DNA from: Fragum whitleyi
Taxonomy: Eukaryota > Mollusca > Bivalvia > Cardiida > Cardiidae
Direction of reading: 5' to 3'
Assembly: GCA_948146395.1 (NCBI GenBank)
Contig: OX411557.1
Span: forward strand, 34,512,077-34,576,076
DNA: 64,000 nucleotides
The translations under genes were made by a program, and so were the position numbers. This document shows, piece by piece, positions 1 to 11,724 of the stretch; position 1 is the stretch's first letter; each line of letters begins with the position of its first letter. The notes below the pieces were generated by a model that worked only from the letters and a program-made list of their open reading frames with translations, searched no databases and was not told where the DNA came from.

Positions 1-398
1 ACCAGCAACACATGAATATTTTAATTTGTAATTTTCACAGAATATTCTTCATTACCTACCCATGTGCATATTATCAGTGTTTTGTGACATATTACTGGGA
101 AATGACTTGGTCGTGTATTTTGTAATTCTAGCACTCTTGTTAATTTATCAGCTTCAACTTCAAAGTGTGATTTTAGTGCAAGCTTTGCCGGGTTTCTCCT
201 AGGAGAGTATATTTTGATTGCCCTCAAATTGCAGATGAATATTCTTTGGATGTATTTAAAATTACATGATCTTTATAATATAGAAATTGTGGTAGCCTAA
301 CCCTTATCCTGCTGACCCTTCTTTTCAGTAAAAGAGAAGTAAGAATAGGGGTAATAACTTTATATACTAACCAAGGGCCCATTTACTAACTTGTTATG

Positions 399-740
399 AA
401 CAAGAGGCCCATGAGGGCTTGTATTGCTCCACTGGTTTAAAAATCTCAAGATTTGAAAGCGAGATATTGAAAATAGAAGGTAATGAATACCATATTTCAC
501 CTATTAGATGCACCCTCCCTAATAAACGCGCTCCCCCATAAAATACGATTCCCAGGCCCTTGACTATCCCACTAACAACACCCAACCACCCATGGTCTGT
601 GGTGAAAAAACACAGTCTCAAATTTAATTTCATTAGCTGCTACTCCATGACCCAATGTTCAAAAGATTATGGGTTAACTATCTTCAATCATTATCAGGAT
701 TAGGATGGATGCATGATTTATGCCCATCTTCAAAAGATCG
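399..740 (+). mobile_element. Pearl-like element fragment, family GCTCCACTGG
   Basis: Starts AACAAGAG, then a hairpin GGCCC-ATGA-GGGC and the subterminal repeat GCTCCACTGG. The 3' hairpin is not found before the next element, so it looks truncated. Confidence 0.5.
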
Positions 741-751
741 TTCAACGTCTG

Positions 752-1960
752 AACTAGAAAGCCATGAATGGCTTGTGTCGCTCCACAGGCTTGAATTTCT
801 TGTAATAGCAAATCTAAGTTTTGACTAGATTTTTAGATATTTTGGGTTTTACTGATGTTGAAATGACTTTCAAAGTCTCCAACATTATAAAATATAGAGA
901 AATGACTTCCGCCCATAAAAGACATATTTTTCATCCAATGACAATAATTTTTGGCTGCATGATAATGGATCACCAAAGGATCATACTAATGAAGTTTGAT
1001 TGATATCCATCAGTTACATTCTAAGAAAATGATTTTCAAAGTTTCCACTATATAACATATAGTGGAAATGACCTCCGCCCAAAAATACAAATTTTTCATC
1101 CGATCCCAATAATCTTTGGTAGACTGATAAAGGGTCACACAAGGATCATTCATGTAAAATTTGGTTGATATCTATCATTTAGATTCTGAGAAAATGATTT
1201 TCAAAGTTTCAACCATATAACATATAGAGAAATTACCTCCACCCATAAAATACATATTTTTCATCCTATTTCAATAATTTTTTGTAGACTTATAAAGGGT
1301 CACCCAAGGATCATTCATCTTCAATTTGGTTGATATCTATCAGTTAGATTCTGAGAAAATGATTTTCAAAGTTTCCACTATATAACATATAGAGAAATGA
1401 CCTCCGCCCTTAAAAGACATAATTTTCATCCGATTTCAATAATTTGTGTTTTGTAGACTGATAAAGGGTCACCCAAGGATCATTCATGTAAAATTTGGTT
1501 AATATCTATCTATTAGATTCTGAGAAAATGATTTTCAAACTTTCCACTATATAACATATAGAGAAATGACCTCCTCCCATAGAATACATAATTTTCATCC
1601 GATTTCAATAATTTTTTGTAGACTGATAAAGGGTCACCTAAGGATCATTCATGTAAAATTTAATTGGTATCCATCAATTAGAACCTGAGAAAAGTCACTT
1701 TTTACCATATTTGGAAATTAGCCACGCCCATTAAATCCATGTTTTTCATTGGATCAAAATTTCTTGAACAACTCTGAAAGAGGGTCACCCAAGGATCATT
1801 CCTGTGAAGTTTGGTTGAAATCCATCCAGTAGTTTCTGAGGAGAAGACTTTTAAAGAAAAAGTGTACGACCGCACGCATGGACGTACAGACGGACGGACG
1901 CACGAAGGACACAACGCCATGACAATAGCCCCAGTGGCTTTCAGCCAGTGGAGCTAAAAA
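752..1960 (+). mobile_element. Pearl-like element, family GCTCCACTGG
   Basis: Complete copy. The 5' end carries hairpin AAGCC-ATGAA-TGGCTT and GCTCCACAGG. About five tandem units of 165-169 bp follow (marker ATGATTTTCAAAGTTTC at about 1029, 1194, 1359 and 1528), then a GACGGACGG microsatellite near 1870-1905. The 3' hairpin is CCAGTGG/GCCAGTGGAGC followed by TAAAAA. The layout matches pearl/DINE-1 elements, thought to be non-autonomous Helentron relatives; that link is inference. Confidence 0.7.
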
Positions 1961-2306
1961 CTAGCGTGTGCAAACTCACGCATTTTTCTGTAAGCGCGAA
2001 AGGTTAAAATATAAAACAAAATTTAAGTTAAATGCAAACAAAATTCCCTTTCTTCACATTGTTACGAAATTTTTATTTTACTTTCTGCAAATATCAAATA
2101 AAAATTTGAGTCAAATGATTAAATCTGAGTCACAATTCATACTGTCAAAACAAAAAAACCTGTAAAATCTCGTGTTTTGGGAATTAGGTAAAATACGTCT
2201 GAAATAAAAGCGCCCCTATGATGTTTTGCATCGCGCCCAGGTGCATTTAATAGGAGAAATATGATATGTAAAATTACAAAGGAGAAAACTATTTAGACAT
2301 CACTTT

Positions 2307-4006
2307 AAAGAGGACCAGAATGGCCCTAAACCGCTTACCTGAAATTTATTGATCCAGTGGATCTCATCGAATCAAAATTTCATGAACAATTTTTGAAGAG
2401 GGTCACCCAAGGAACATTCTAGTATGGTTTCATTGAAATCGACCAAGAGGCTCAGATGGAGATGATGTTAAAAGATTTGGGCTAAAAATGAACCCGCTGT
2501 GCCAAGTCCATATTCATGGGCCAATAAAAATTTCGTGAACAATTTTCAAAAAGGGTCACCCAAAGAACATTCTGGTAAAATTTCATTGAAATCAGCCCAG
2601 TGGTTCAGGAGGAGAAATAGTTCAAAGATTTCAGGCTCAAAAAAAGCCCTGCCATGCCACACCAATATTTGGGGGTCAATCCATATTTCTTGAACAACTT
2701 AAACAGAGGGTCATCCAAGTACATCTTTGTAAAGTTTCATTGAAATCGGCTCAGTGGTTCAGGAATAGATAACATTCAAAGATTTCAAACTCGAAAAAAG
2801 TCTAGCCCTGCCACGCCAATATTTGGGGGGTCAATCCAAGTTTCTTGAACAATATTACAAGAGGGTTGCCCAAGGAACATTCAGGTGAAGTTTCATTGAA
2901 ATCAGCCCAGTAGTTCAGGAGATGATGTCATTCAAAGATTTCAGGGTCAAAATAAGCCCTGCTTTGCAACACCCATATTCGGGGTCATCCAAATTTTATG
3001 AACAACTTTAGAAGAGACTCACCCAGGGAACATTCTGCTTAAGTTTCATTGAAATCGGCCCAATGGTTCAGGAGGAGATGTGATTCAAAGATTTCAGGCT
3101 CAAAATAAGCCCCACTCTGCCACGCCCATATTTGGGAGTCAATCCAAATTTCTTGAACAACTTCAATAGAGGGTCACTCAAGGAACATTTAGGCCAAGCT
3201 TCGTCAAAATCCACCCATTGGTTTAGGAGGAGAAGATGTTTAACAAGAGGACCATGATGGTCCTAGATCGCTCACCTGACTCTCTTCGATCACTTGGACA
3301 TCATATTAAGTTAAAAGGCAGATGTCATAAAGAAGATAATTTCTACATAAAACCAAGTTTCACTAAGTTGGGGCCATGTTTGTGGCCATTAGAGTTATTT
3401 CAAGTAAATTATCATTAAGACTCCTTTTCCTGTGATATTGCATGAATCCTTCCCATTTTCAAAAGAGTTTATCCTCATGACCTAACAAACATTCTGACCA
3501 AGTTTCATAATAATTGGACCATATTTGTGACTACTAGAGTGTAAACAAAAAAAATGTCATTAAGGCCCCTTTTCCAATGATATGGCACGGATCCTTCCCA
3601 TTTTCAAAAGAGTTCATCCTCATAACCTAACAAACATTCTGACCATGTTTCATGATGATAGGACCTTATTTGTGGGTTCTAGAGTGTAAACAAAAAAAAT
3701 TGTCATTAAGGCCCCTGTTCATTTGATATGGCATGGATCCTTCCCATTTTCAATAGGGTTCATCTTTGAGACCTGACAAACATTCTGACCAAGTTTCATG
3801 AAGATTGGATCATATTTGTGGCCTCTAGAGTGTAAACACTTAAATTGTCGACGCATGACGACAGACGACACACGACGCACATTCAATGATCACAAAAGCT
3901 CACCTTGAGAACGATGTGCTCAGGTGAGCTAAAAAAAAAAGTTTATGCACGCACGCACAGATGGACTGACACACAACGGACACCCCCATGACAATGGAGC
4001 TAAAAA
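2307..4006 (+). mobile_element. Pearl-like element, family GCTCACCTGA, interrupted by another copy
   Basis: Starts AAAGAGGACC with hairpin AGGACC-AGAAT-GGCCCT. It carries about six tandem units of roughly 155 bp (marker AAAGTTTCATTGAAATCGGC). It is interrupted at 3242-3940 by a second pearl-like element and resumes with GCACGCACGCACAGATGG and ends GGAGCTAAAAA. Confidence 0.6.
3242..3940 (+). mobile_element. Pearl-like element nested in another
   Basis: Starts AACAAGAG, hairpin AGGACC-ATGAT-GGTCCT, then GCTCACCTGA; three units of about 125 bp; ends with long hairpin GCTCACCTTGAGCAC/GTGCTCAGGTGAGC and TAAAAAAAAAA. The flanks read GATGTT before and GTTTATG after, consistent with insertion between two T residues without a longer duplication. 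Confidence 0.7.
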
Positions 4007-4011
4007 TCAAT

Positions 4012-4206
4012 TTATAGTAAAAATCACAAATAGTACCTTGTGTTTTCATCAATTGTTAGATTCTGCCCTGTAATATCTCATCTGAAGTGTCTTTAGAAGA
4101 CCATTCAAATGAGATGGTACATGGCAGAATTCAACATTTAGTTACTACTGTAGAAAAAACTTAAATTTTTGACTTGCACAAAAAATTATCATAAGATGTT
4201 AAACAG
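4012..4206. repeat. Palindromic MITE B, partial copy
   Basis: Same sequence as the complete foldback at 15016-15258, sharing AATCACAAATxxTACCTTGTG and TTAGTTACTACTGTAGAA. Its left terminus is missing. Confidence 0.55.
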
Positions 4207-4430
4207 GCCTCAGGGCCAGAGGTTATAAAACTTGGCTCATTCTGAATTCAAAGTTTCTGAAGTTTCATCTTGAAATTAAATCCATAATTTTATTGTTATA
4301 CTAATATAAATGTATGAACATTAAACATAATATTAATTAGTTGTAATGACAACTTATTAATACTATCTTTTATGTTCATATATTTTTTTTAAATCATAAA
4401 TTTGAGAAAAATCTAAGTTGAGTACAAAAA
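4207..4430. repeat. Foldback repeat G, partial and diverged copy
   Basis: Related to the hairpin at 47302-47545: GAGGTTATAAAACTT at one end, an ATAATATTAAT core, and TTTGAGAAAA near the other end. Arms are diverged. Confidence 0.45.
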
Positions 4431-4486
4431 AAGTTCTCAAATCACAGTTTCTAAATTGTTGCGTACTGGAACGATTCTGTTCACAA

Positions 4487-4820
4487 GTTTTATCATGCAA
4501 TGAAGCCTGTATTACCCTGATAACACCTGTCTGATAACTTAACATGATATCAGTCAGTCTATTTATAGAATCAATTTGCATACACTTTCACCTGAATTCC
4601 TTTGATTTTTTAGGGTTTATTACAATTAAGCGTTGAAAATGATTGCATGATAAATAGAATAACAAGTTAGTATCTTAAAATATCAATGTTACCTGGTCTC
4701 GGCTGCGAGAAATTATCATGACTCGGCAGAGCCTCGTCCCGATAAATTCTCCCAACCTCAATCAGATAACATTGTTATTTTTAGACACTAACATATTATT
4801 CTCTATATCTTACATACAAG
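4487..4820. repeat. Palindromic MITE C, copy 1
   Basis: Outer arms ATAGAATAACAAGTTAGTAT and the reverse complement near 4775-4815 enclose CAATGTTACCTGGTCTCGG and its mirror. The element shares GCAATGAAGCCTGTAT with the copy near 14774. Confidence 0.55.
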
Positions 4821-5302
4821 GATTTGTATAGAGGAAGAATATGCTGCCAACAGCATCACAAGGGTTAATTTAATATTTCACAGAGATCTTAACAGACAAG
4901 GGCCCCCTGTTTCTGCTCCACAAATAAGTCCAAATCAGAGACTAAGCCTTGTTAATTATATAATATTTACAATTTAATTTCTACTGAAAGTTTCATATAC
5001 AAATGCTCAATTAGTTTAATGGCTAGAAAGGGGCTTAAGGTAATAGTCCTGTGACATTTCAGAAGTCATGAGCTTTAGCTGTGTAAACTGAGGTTTCCCT
5101 AATGACTTCCTTAGGAATCTGGGTTTTCATTGTGAAAGATCGTGAGTTCAAAGATATTCCGGAACTATTACAGGTCCACTACCTTAAGTGGATGATACAT
5201 GATCAGTTTAAAGACTTGTTTGTATGAGTGGGCTTAAATGCCATTTTAACAGTATTTCAGTCTTATCACAACAGCTGAAGTACCTATCCATGGATTCCTG
5301 GT
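4821..5302. other. No recognised feature
   Basis: A+T-rich sequence without exon-like open frames, inverted repeats or similarity to the other repeats noted here. Confidence 0.5.
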
Positions 5303-5464
5303 ATTTTTATGCCCCCGTATCAAGAGATCGGGGGCATATTGTTTTACTCATGTCCGTCTGTCTGTCTGTCTGTCCGTCCGTCTGTCTGTCCGTCTGTCCA
5401 AAAACTTAACCAAACTTAACCTTTGCCTTATCGAGAGGTCGCTGATACGGGGGCATTCTTGTTT
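5303..5464 (-). mobile_element. Short pearl-like element, family ATGCCCCCGTATC
   Basis: Read on the minus strand it starts ACAAGAATGCCCCCGTATC, carries a GACGGACAGACGG microsatellite and ends GATACGGGGGCATAAAAA. The terminal inverted pair is exact over 13 bp. No tandem core is present, so this is a minimal version. Confidence 0.65.
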
Positions 5465-6338
5465 CACAAACACATCTTGTTATTACCAGTACTACCACTA
5501 CAATGTTCCACTATTTCCAGCTACACACCAACATGACTATCAAAGAATTGGTGGGAGACAGATGTTTGTAAGAATGTTTGCCACAACTGGGGATTAAACC
5601 TTAGATCAAATGATAAGAAGTCCCATATACAGTTAACATCAAGACATTGACAATGAGAATGATTAAGGAACAATTTTGGAATGAAATTGAATGAGTGTGA
5701 TGAGTGATTTTTGAGTAAAATTAAGGGGGAGGTAATCCAATATCACTAATTTTGTTCAGGATGAACAAAATAAGCGATATTTATTACCTCCCTTAAAAAA
5801 TGTGCATACAAATTTTATAAATAAGTTTCCTATTTCTTCAAGAACCAATCAGACACTCAAAATTTCAATTATATCAGTGAAATCCTGTTTTTTTTCTAAC
5901 TGTTTTTATCTTTTTCAGTGATTTTGGAGCTTTTTTGAATGGTTTAAATGAGTCTTTCCAATGAATAAATGGAGTGCTAAGTGAGTGATTCAGAATGGTT
6001 TTGATCGGAATTAGAGTCAAATTCACGGAAAACTTACTATACTATGGCTGCTGCTATCAGTAGTTATACCACTTTAGTAACACTGAATTAACCCATCGAC
6101 CTTAAGCCTGCTTAATTTAAATTTTGTTATAAGCAAATCATTAATTTTTTCAAACATTTAAACATGTCGGGGTATGGCCCAAGTTTTTCCCACAATAATA
6201 AAGTGGAAAGCAGGCAGTGTAGGCTATGATCTGACTGAACATCTGTACAGGCTGATTTATGTCTACACTGTCTGCCTAACCTTTGTGTACTAGTGGAATA
6301 TACCATGAACAGCCTGTAAAGGGTTAAGGTTTCTTTTT

Positions 6339-6580
6339 ACCCTTGTCATGCTGATTAAATTTTAGCTAAATTTTTTTATGGAAATCAAAGGACAAAAAGC
6401 AATGAATGCACCAACTGTGGGTCGATTTTTATTCGAAAAAGTAAATCTATTGACAATTCTGGTTTGAAAGTGAGAAACAGGTGGTGAAGACTATCATCAG
6501 ACTGCACATATGTGCAGACTGATGTTTGTCTATACCTCCTGTCAAAGCAGGAATATTCCGCCCTCAGTATGACAAGGGTT
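6339..6580. repeat. MITE D (ACCCTTGTCATGCTG ends), copy 1
   Basis: Terminal inverted repeats ACCCTTGTCATGCTG and CAGTATGACAAGGGTT flank about 240 bp. Shares an internal segment TCTATTGACAATTCTGGTTT with the copy at 31313-31575. Confidence 0.65.
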
Positions 6581-6861
6581 AATAACCATTAACTATTCTG
6601 AATGCACTGTGTAGCTGTCAAGGCTACCCAGCATCTGTCCTTAAGGTTGAAGAGAAATTGTTCTAAACATCCCACACTGGCTCACACTGTATCAATGTTA
6701 TATGACAGTAGACAACTGTGGGAATGGATTCTGTTTACTGAGGACTAACTTCTGGTGTTGATATGATATATAACCCTTTATCTTGTTCTGAAAGACAACC
6801 AGGAAGTATTTGTTATACAAATGCCATTGAAACTACCAATTTACCAGTACATAATAATATA

Positions 6862-8254
6862 ATACAAGAGTTGTCCGCGGACAACGTAGCTCGCCCAAAC
6901 AGCTGCTTGTCACAAACAGCGCTTGACCGAAGACCGAAGTTCAAAGTGGTTTCTTTCAAGCTTAAAAGCCATGATCTAATATATATCTGTTTGAGTAATA
7001 ATTAAGAAATATAAAAACTTTTTTGTTTAAATTGCATGTATAAGGTAAGGGTAAAGTGAAAGTTTACAAGCAGATGAGGTTACCAATGAAATTTCTTTGT
7101 ATCAAACATGAAGTTTTTCTTTAAAAATTTTCTAAGTCCACAAAAGGTCAAGATCAAGGTCAAATTGTGAAGGACCTTGGTCTCTGTAGAAGCCTATCAC
7201 CTAGTGAGTATGTGTATGAAGTAATAATGTCCCTGAGTAAAGCATTTAGAAAATATAAGCAAGATTAAATTTTTGGTTAAAGTTTTTCAGTTTAAGTTTT
7301 TCCAAGTCCATAAAAGGTCAAGGTCAAGGTCAAATTATCAAGGCCCTTGGTTTCTGGTGAAAGCCTATCATCTGGAGACTATGTATATGAAGTAATGATG
7401 TCCCTAGGTTAAAGCAATCAGAAAATATAAGCAAGGTTAAAGTTTTTGGTAAAAGAATTTCGGTTAAAGTATTTCTAAGTTCATTAAAGGTCAAGGTCAA
7501 ATTATCAAGGACCTTGATCTCTCACAAAAGCCTATCACCTAATGAGTATGTATATGAAGTAATGATGTCCCTAGGTAAAAGCATTCAGAAAATAATAAGC
7601 AAGGTTAAAGTTTTTGGTTAAAGTTTTCAGTTTAAGTTTTTGTTTAAGTCCACAAATGGTAAAGGTCAAGGTCAAATTGTGAAGGACCTTGGTCTCTGGT
7701 GAAAGCCTATCACCTGGTGAGTATATATATGAAGCTATGATGTCCCTAGGTTTTAGCATTAAAAAATGTATGCAAGGTTAAAGTTTTTGGTTAAAGTTTT
7801 TTGGTTAAAGTTTTTCTAAGTCCACAAAGGGTCAAGGTCAAGGTCAAAATGTCAAGGACCTTTGTCTATGGTGAAAGCCTATCACCTAATGAGTGTGCAT
7901 ATGAAGTAATGATGTCTCTAGTTTAAAGCTTACAGAAAATATAAGCAAGGTTAAAGTTTTTTTGGTTAAAGTTTTTGGTTAAAGTTTTTGGTTAAAGTTT
8001 TTTTGAAAGGGTCAAGGTCACAGTCTAAAGGTCATTTTGACATGGATGTTGGTCTCAAATGAAAGCCTATGCCCTAATGAGTGTTTCTGTAAAAAATAAA
8101 GCCTCTAGGATAAATATTGATAGAAATAAAAAACTTTAACCTTATGCGGACGCCGACACCGATGCTGACGCCGACGCTGACGCCGACGCTGACGCCGACA
8201 TCCGAGGGTATGACAATAGCTCTTCCGAGACTTTCGTCCCGGGCGAGCTAAAAA
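6862..8254 (+). mobile_element. Pearl-like element, family AGCTCGCCC
   Basis: Starts ACAAGAG with perfect hairpin TTGTCC-GC-GGACAA, then AGCTCGCCC. Tandem units of about 175 bp (marker AAGGTCAAGGTCAAATT), a GACGCCGACGCTGACG microsatellite near 8148-8200, and a 3' end GGGCGAGCTAAAAAT that mirrors the 5' motif. Confidence 0.7.
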
Positions 8255-8788
8255 TGTTAGGTTAATATATGACCTTGACGTTTATGCTTGATACATGATA
8301 GATTTAACTAAGATTTGATTCATTTCACACTATTTATGTATTAACCAATTTATTTTACATTGAATGCAATACAAGTTCTTTCAACTTACATTAATCCCTC
8401 TTAATTCTGTTTCCTGGAATTTTTATCAATAATCAAGCCAATGGGCCACTGAAAGAACCAAGATCTATATCCACAACCGGAAATGACACTTGGGACCTCC
8501 CAGTCTTAGTCAAGAGGCCAATGCTATATCTCTAGACCAAGGATACGACCTTCATGCTTTTGGATTTCATCTGAGTTAGACTCATAATACAGATAATGTC
8601 ATCAATTTTCCTTTTTGTAAATGTTGCAAATTATGTGCTTTAAGAGATTTTACCAAGTAGTTTCCATATTTTGTCTCATTTTAGCATGAAAGAAATAGAA
8701 GATAATTGTTTCAGTGCAGGATCAACTTATCTTTCATAGCATGATCAAGAAAAGTCATTTTTTATCTTATTGCTGCACCACAATTGAA
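8255..8788. other. No recognised feature
   Basis: A+T-rich sequence. A weak tRNA-like B-box stretch near 8490-8535 may be an old SINE, but not enough is left to call. Confidence 0.4.
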
Positions 8789-9981
8789 AAACAAGGTGCC
8801 AAATTGTCACAAGATACGCCCGTCACACTGCTTAGTATTAACTGGGGGTTTGAATAGAACTGAGGTTATTTTGAATGAATATTTTTTGCACCCATGTAGT
8901 TTCATTATCCTAGCTATTATACTTTTACATATATACTCCGGACAAGATTCAAGTCTGAAAAACGACAAAGGGCAATAACTCAAAAAATAGGCCAGGTAGA
9001 ATTATGGTTATTGTACACTGCACTACCCCTTGGTTAGATCTATACACCCATGCAGTTTCATGATCCTAGCTATTATACTTGTAGAGATATACTCCGGACA
9101 AGATTCAAGTCTGAAAAACAACAAAGGGCAATAACTCAAAAAATAGGCCAGGTAGAGTTATGGTTCTTGTGCACTGCACCTCCCCTTGGTGAGATCTATA
9201 CACCCATGAAGTTTCATGATTCTAGCTATAATACTTTTACAGATATACTCCGGACAAGATTCAATTCTGAAAAACAACAAAGGGCAATAACTCAAAAAAT
9301 AGGCCAGGTAGAGTTATGGTTCTTGTGCACTGCACCCCCCCTTGGTGAGATCTATACACCCATGAAGTTTCATGATCCTAGCTTTTATACTTTAAGAGAT
9401 ATACTCCGGACAATATTCTAGTATGAAAAACAACAAAGGGCAATAACTCAAAAAATAGGCCAGGTAGAGTTATGGTTCTTGTGCACTGCACTCCCCCTTG
9501 GTGAGATCTATACACCCATGAAGTTTCATGATCCTAGCTATTATACTTTAAGAGATATACTCCGGACAAGATTCTAGTATGAAAAACAACAAAGGGCAAT
9601 AACTCAAAAAATAGGCCAGGTAGAGTTATGGTTCTTGTGCACTGCACTCCCCCTTGGTGAGATCTATACACCCATGAAGTTTCATGATCCTAGCTATTAT
9701 ACTTTAAGAGATATACTCCGGACAAGATTCAAGTCTGAAAAACAACAAAGGGCAATAACTCAAAAAATAGGCCAGGTAGAGTTATGGTTCTTGTGCACTG
9801 CACTCCGCAATGATGAGAAGAATATAATTGCCAAGTTTGAAGTCAATCGGACTTCAAGTGACAGAGTTATGCTCCGGACAAAGAAGTGGACGCCGCCGGA
9901 CGCCCGGACGCCCGGACAACCGGACGCCGGACGCCACGGGTGATCCCATAATACGTCCCGTCTTCGACGGGCGTATAAAAA
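8789..9981 (+). mobile_element. Pearl-like element, family ATACGCCCGTC
   Basis: Starts AAACAAGGTGCCAAATTGTCAC (weak hairpin GTGCCAA/ATTGTCAC), then ATACGCCCGTC. Six nearly identical 156-157 bp units follow (marker ACTCCGGACAAGATTC). A GGACGCCCGGACGCC microsatellite and the 3' end GACGGGCGTATAAAAA complete it. The units stay open in one frame, giving long but repetitive false ORFs. Confidence 0.72.
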
Positions 9982-10374
9982 GCTACTTTAGTTGTAAATA
10001 ACTGGTCTAAACATCCACATGAGGTCCTGAGTTAATGACTATAGGGTTAATTAATGTTTTTGAGGAAGCTAACATTTGCATAGACCAGCAAAATAGTTAA
10101 ACACTATACTGCAAGCACAAGGTCCTTAAAACATTATGTGGAGCTCAGCTTATGTTTATATATAATAAACATGAATTGACACTATTATAGAATAAAAAGA
10201 AAGCCTATAGTATTTATTCAACTTAAGATAGAAACACAATTCATAGAAAGGCTTTAAACTTATTCTGATCCTACTAATACACCAGAAAAATGCTCTTAAA
10301 AAATCAAACATATACTTTTTCAAACAGAATGCATCTATTCATATTTTGGGACAAATATTGCATACAAGATAGGA
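9982..10374. other. No recognised feature
   Basis: A+T-rich sequence. Both strands were checked for the missing last PCID2 exon without success. Confidence 0.45.
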
Positions 10375-11398
10375 TGCATCCCCGCAGCATCCAGGTGGAG
10401 CCCAAATGTGACCCCGGGGTCTTGATATGTACAAACTTTGAAGAAGTCCATTAGACGATGCTACAAACTAAATATGAAAGCTGTCTGCCTTCTGGTTTCA
10501 TAGAAGAAGATTTTTGTAGGTTTTCTTATTTTCACCCATCATGCTCAGATGAGCTAAAAGGGATGTGCCCGGGTGGAGCTCAAATATGACCCCAGGGTCT
10601 TGATATAAACAAACTTTGTAGGGGCCACTAGATGATGCTACATACCAAATATGAAAGCTGTGTGTCCTCTGGTTTCGGAAAAGAAGATTTTATATGATTT
10701 TCGCTCTTTGATTCTATGTAAAAGGGTTGCTCCCGGGTGGATCCAAAATATGATCCTAGGGTCTTGATATGAACAAACATGGTAGAAGGCCACTAGATGA
10801 TGTTACATACCAAATATGAAAGCAGTCTGCCTTCTGGTTTCAGAGAAGAAGATTTTTGAAAATTTTCATTTTTTTACCCTTTGTGCTCAGAAGAGCTAAA
10901 AGGGATGTGCCCTGGCAAAGCCCAAATATAACCCCAGGGTCTTAATATGAACAAACTTGGTAGAGGCCCACTAGGTGATACTACATACCAAATATGAAAG
11001 CTGTCTACCATCTGGTTTCAGAGAAGAAGATTTTTGCTCTTTGATTCTATGTTAAAAGGGTTGCGCCCGGCTGGAGCCCAAATATGACCCCAGGATCTTG
11101 ATATGAACAAACTTGGTAGCAGTTCACTAGATGATACTACATACCAAATATGAAAGCTGTCTGCCCACTGGTTTTAGAGAAGAAGTTTTTTGAAGATTTT
11201 CATCCTTTTTGTTAAGGGTATAGGAAAAGTTAAGGGTGAATTACATTTATTCCAACAACTTTGGTAGAGGTTGACCCAAGGAACATCCCTACCATGTTTC
11301 ATCTAGATTGGCCCACTGGTTTAGGAGGAGAAGATGTTTATGGAAATTGAGGACGACAGACGACGCACGACGACGCACTTCGTGCTCAGGTGAGCTAA
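10375..11398 (+). mobile_element. Pearl-like element, family GCTCACCTGA, 5' truncated
   Basis: About five units of 170-180 bp (marker ACATACCAAATATGAAAGC), a GACGACGCACGACG stretch, and the 3' end GTGCTCAGGTGAGCTAAAT. The 5' hairpin is missing. Same core type as the element at 19091-20214. Confidence 0.6.
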
Positions 11399-11600
11399 AT
11401 AAGGTCAGAATCATTGAACTTGATCAAAATGTGTAGAACCTAAATCAAAGATATTTAAATTAATAAAGGCAAGGCGTTAACGACACATGAATTTACTGAT
11501 TAGTCCAAGTTTTCTCCCATTAATGCCCAGGTTTTGTATGTTAACATATATCTAAAACGAAATGAACATGCAAATTTTATGCAATAATGTTTAAACTTAC

Positions 11601-11724
11601 ATCACATATGAGGTTAACAATGATACAGGAAGTTTCATCATTATCAATGTCTTCTACACCCATCCATTTTAAGGCCTGTGTAAATGACTGTACAGGCATT
11701 TGGTGAGTCTTCTGAATTAAATAC
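11601..11724 (-). CDS. PCID2: PCID2 exon (124 bp), winged-helix part; last exon found
   Basis: Codes [20 protein letters not shown] then [21 protein letters not shown], phase 2 to 0. The donor is GAT|GTAAGT, so at least one more exon is needed for the family's [20 protein letters not shown] tail. No such stretch was seen at 1-11600, so the final intron probably exceeds 11 kb. Confidence 0.93.

Noticed and set aside
8784..9943. Open frames of 123 and 102 codons with repeated SEKQQRAITQKIGQVELWF peptide
   Set aside because: They arise because the 156 bp tandem unit of a pearl-like element has length divisible by three and no stop in one frame. No start context, splice sites or domain.
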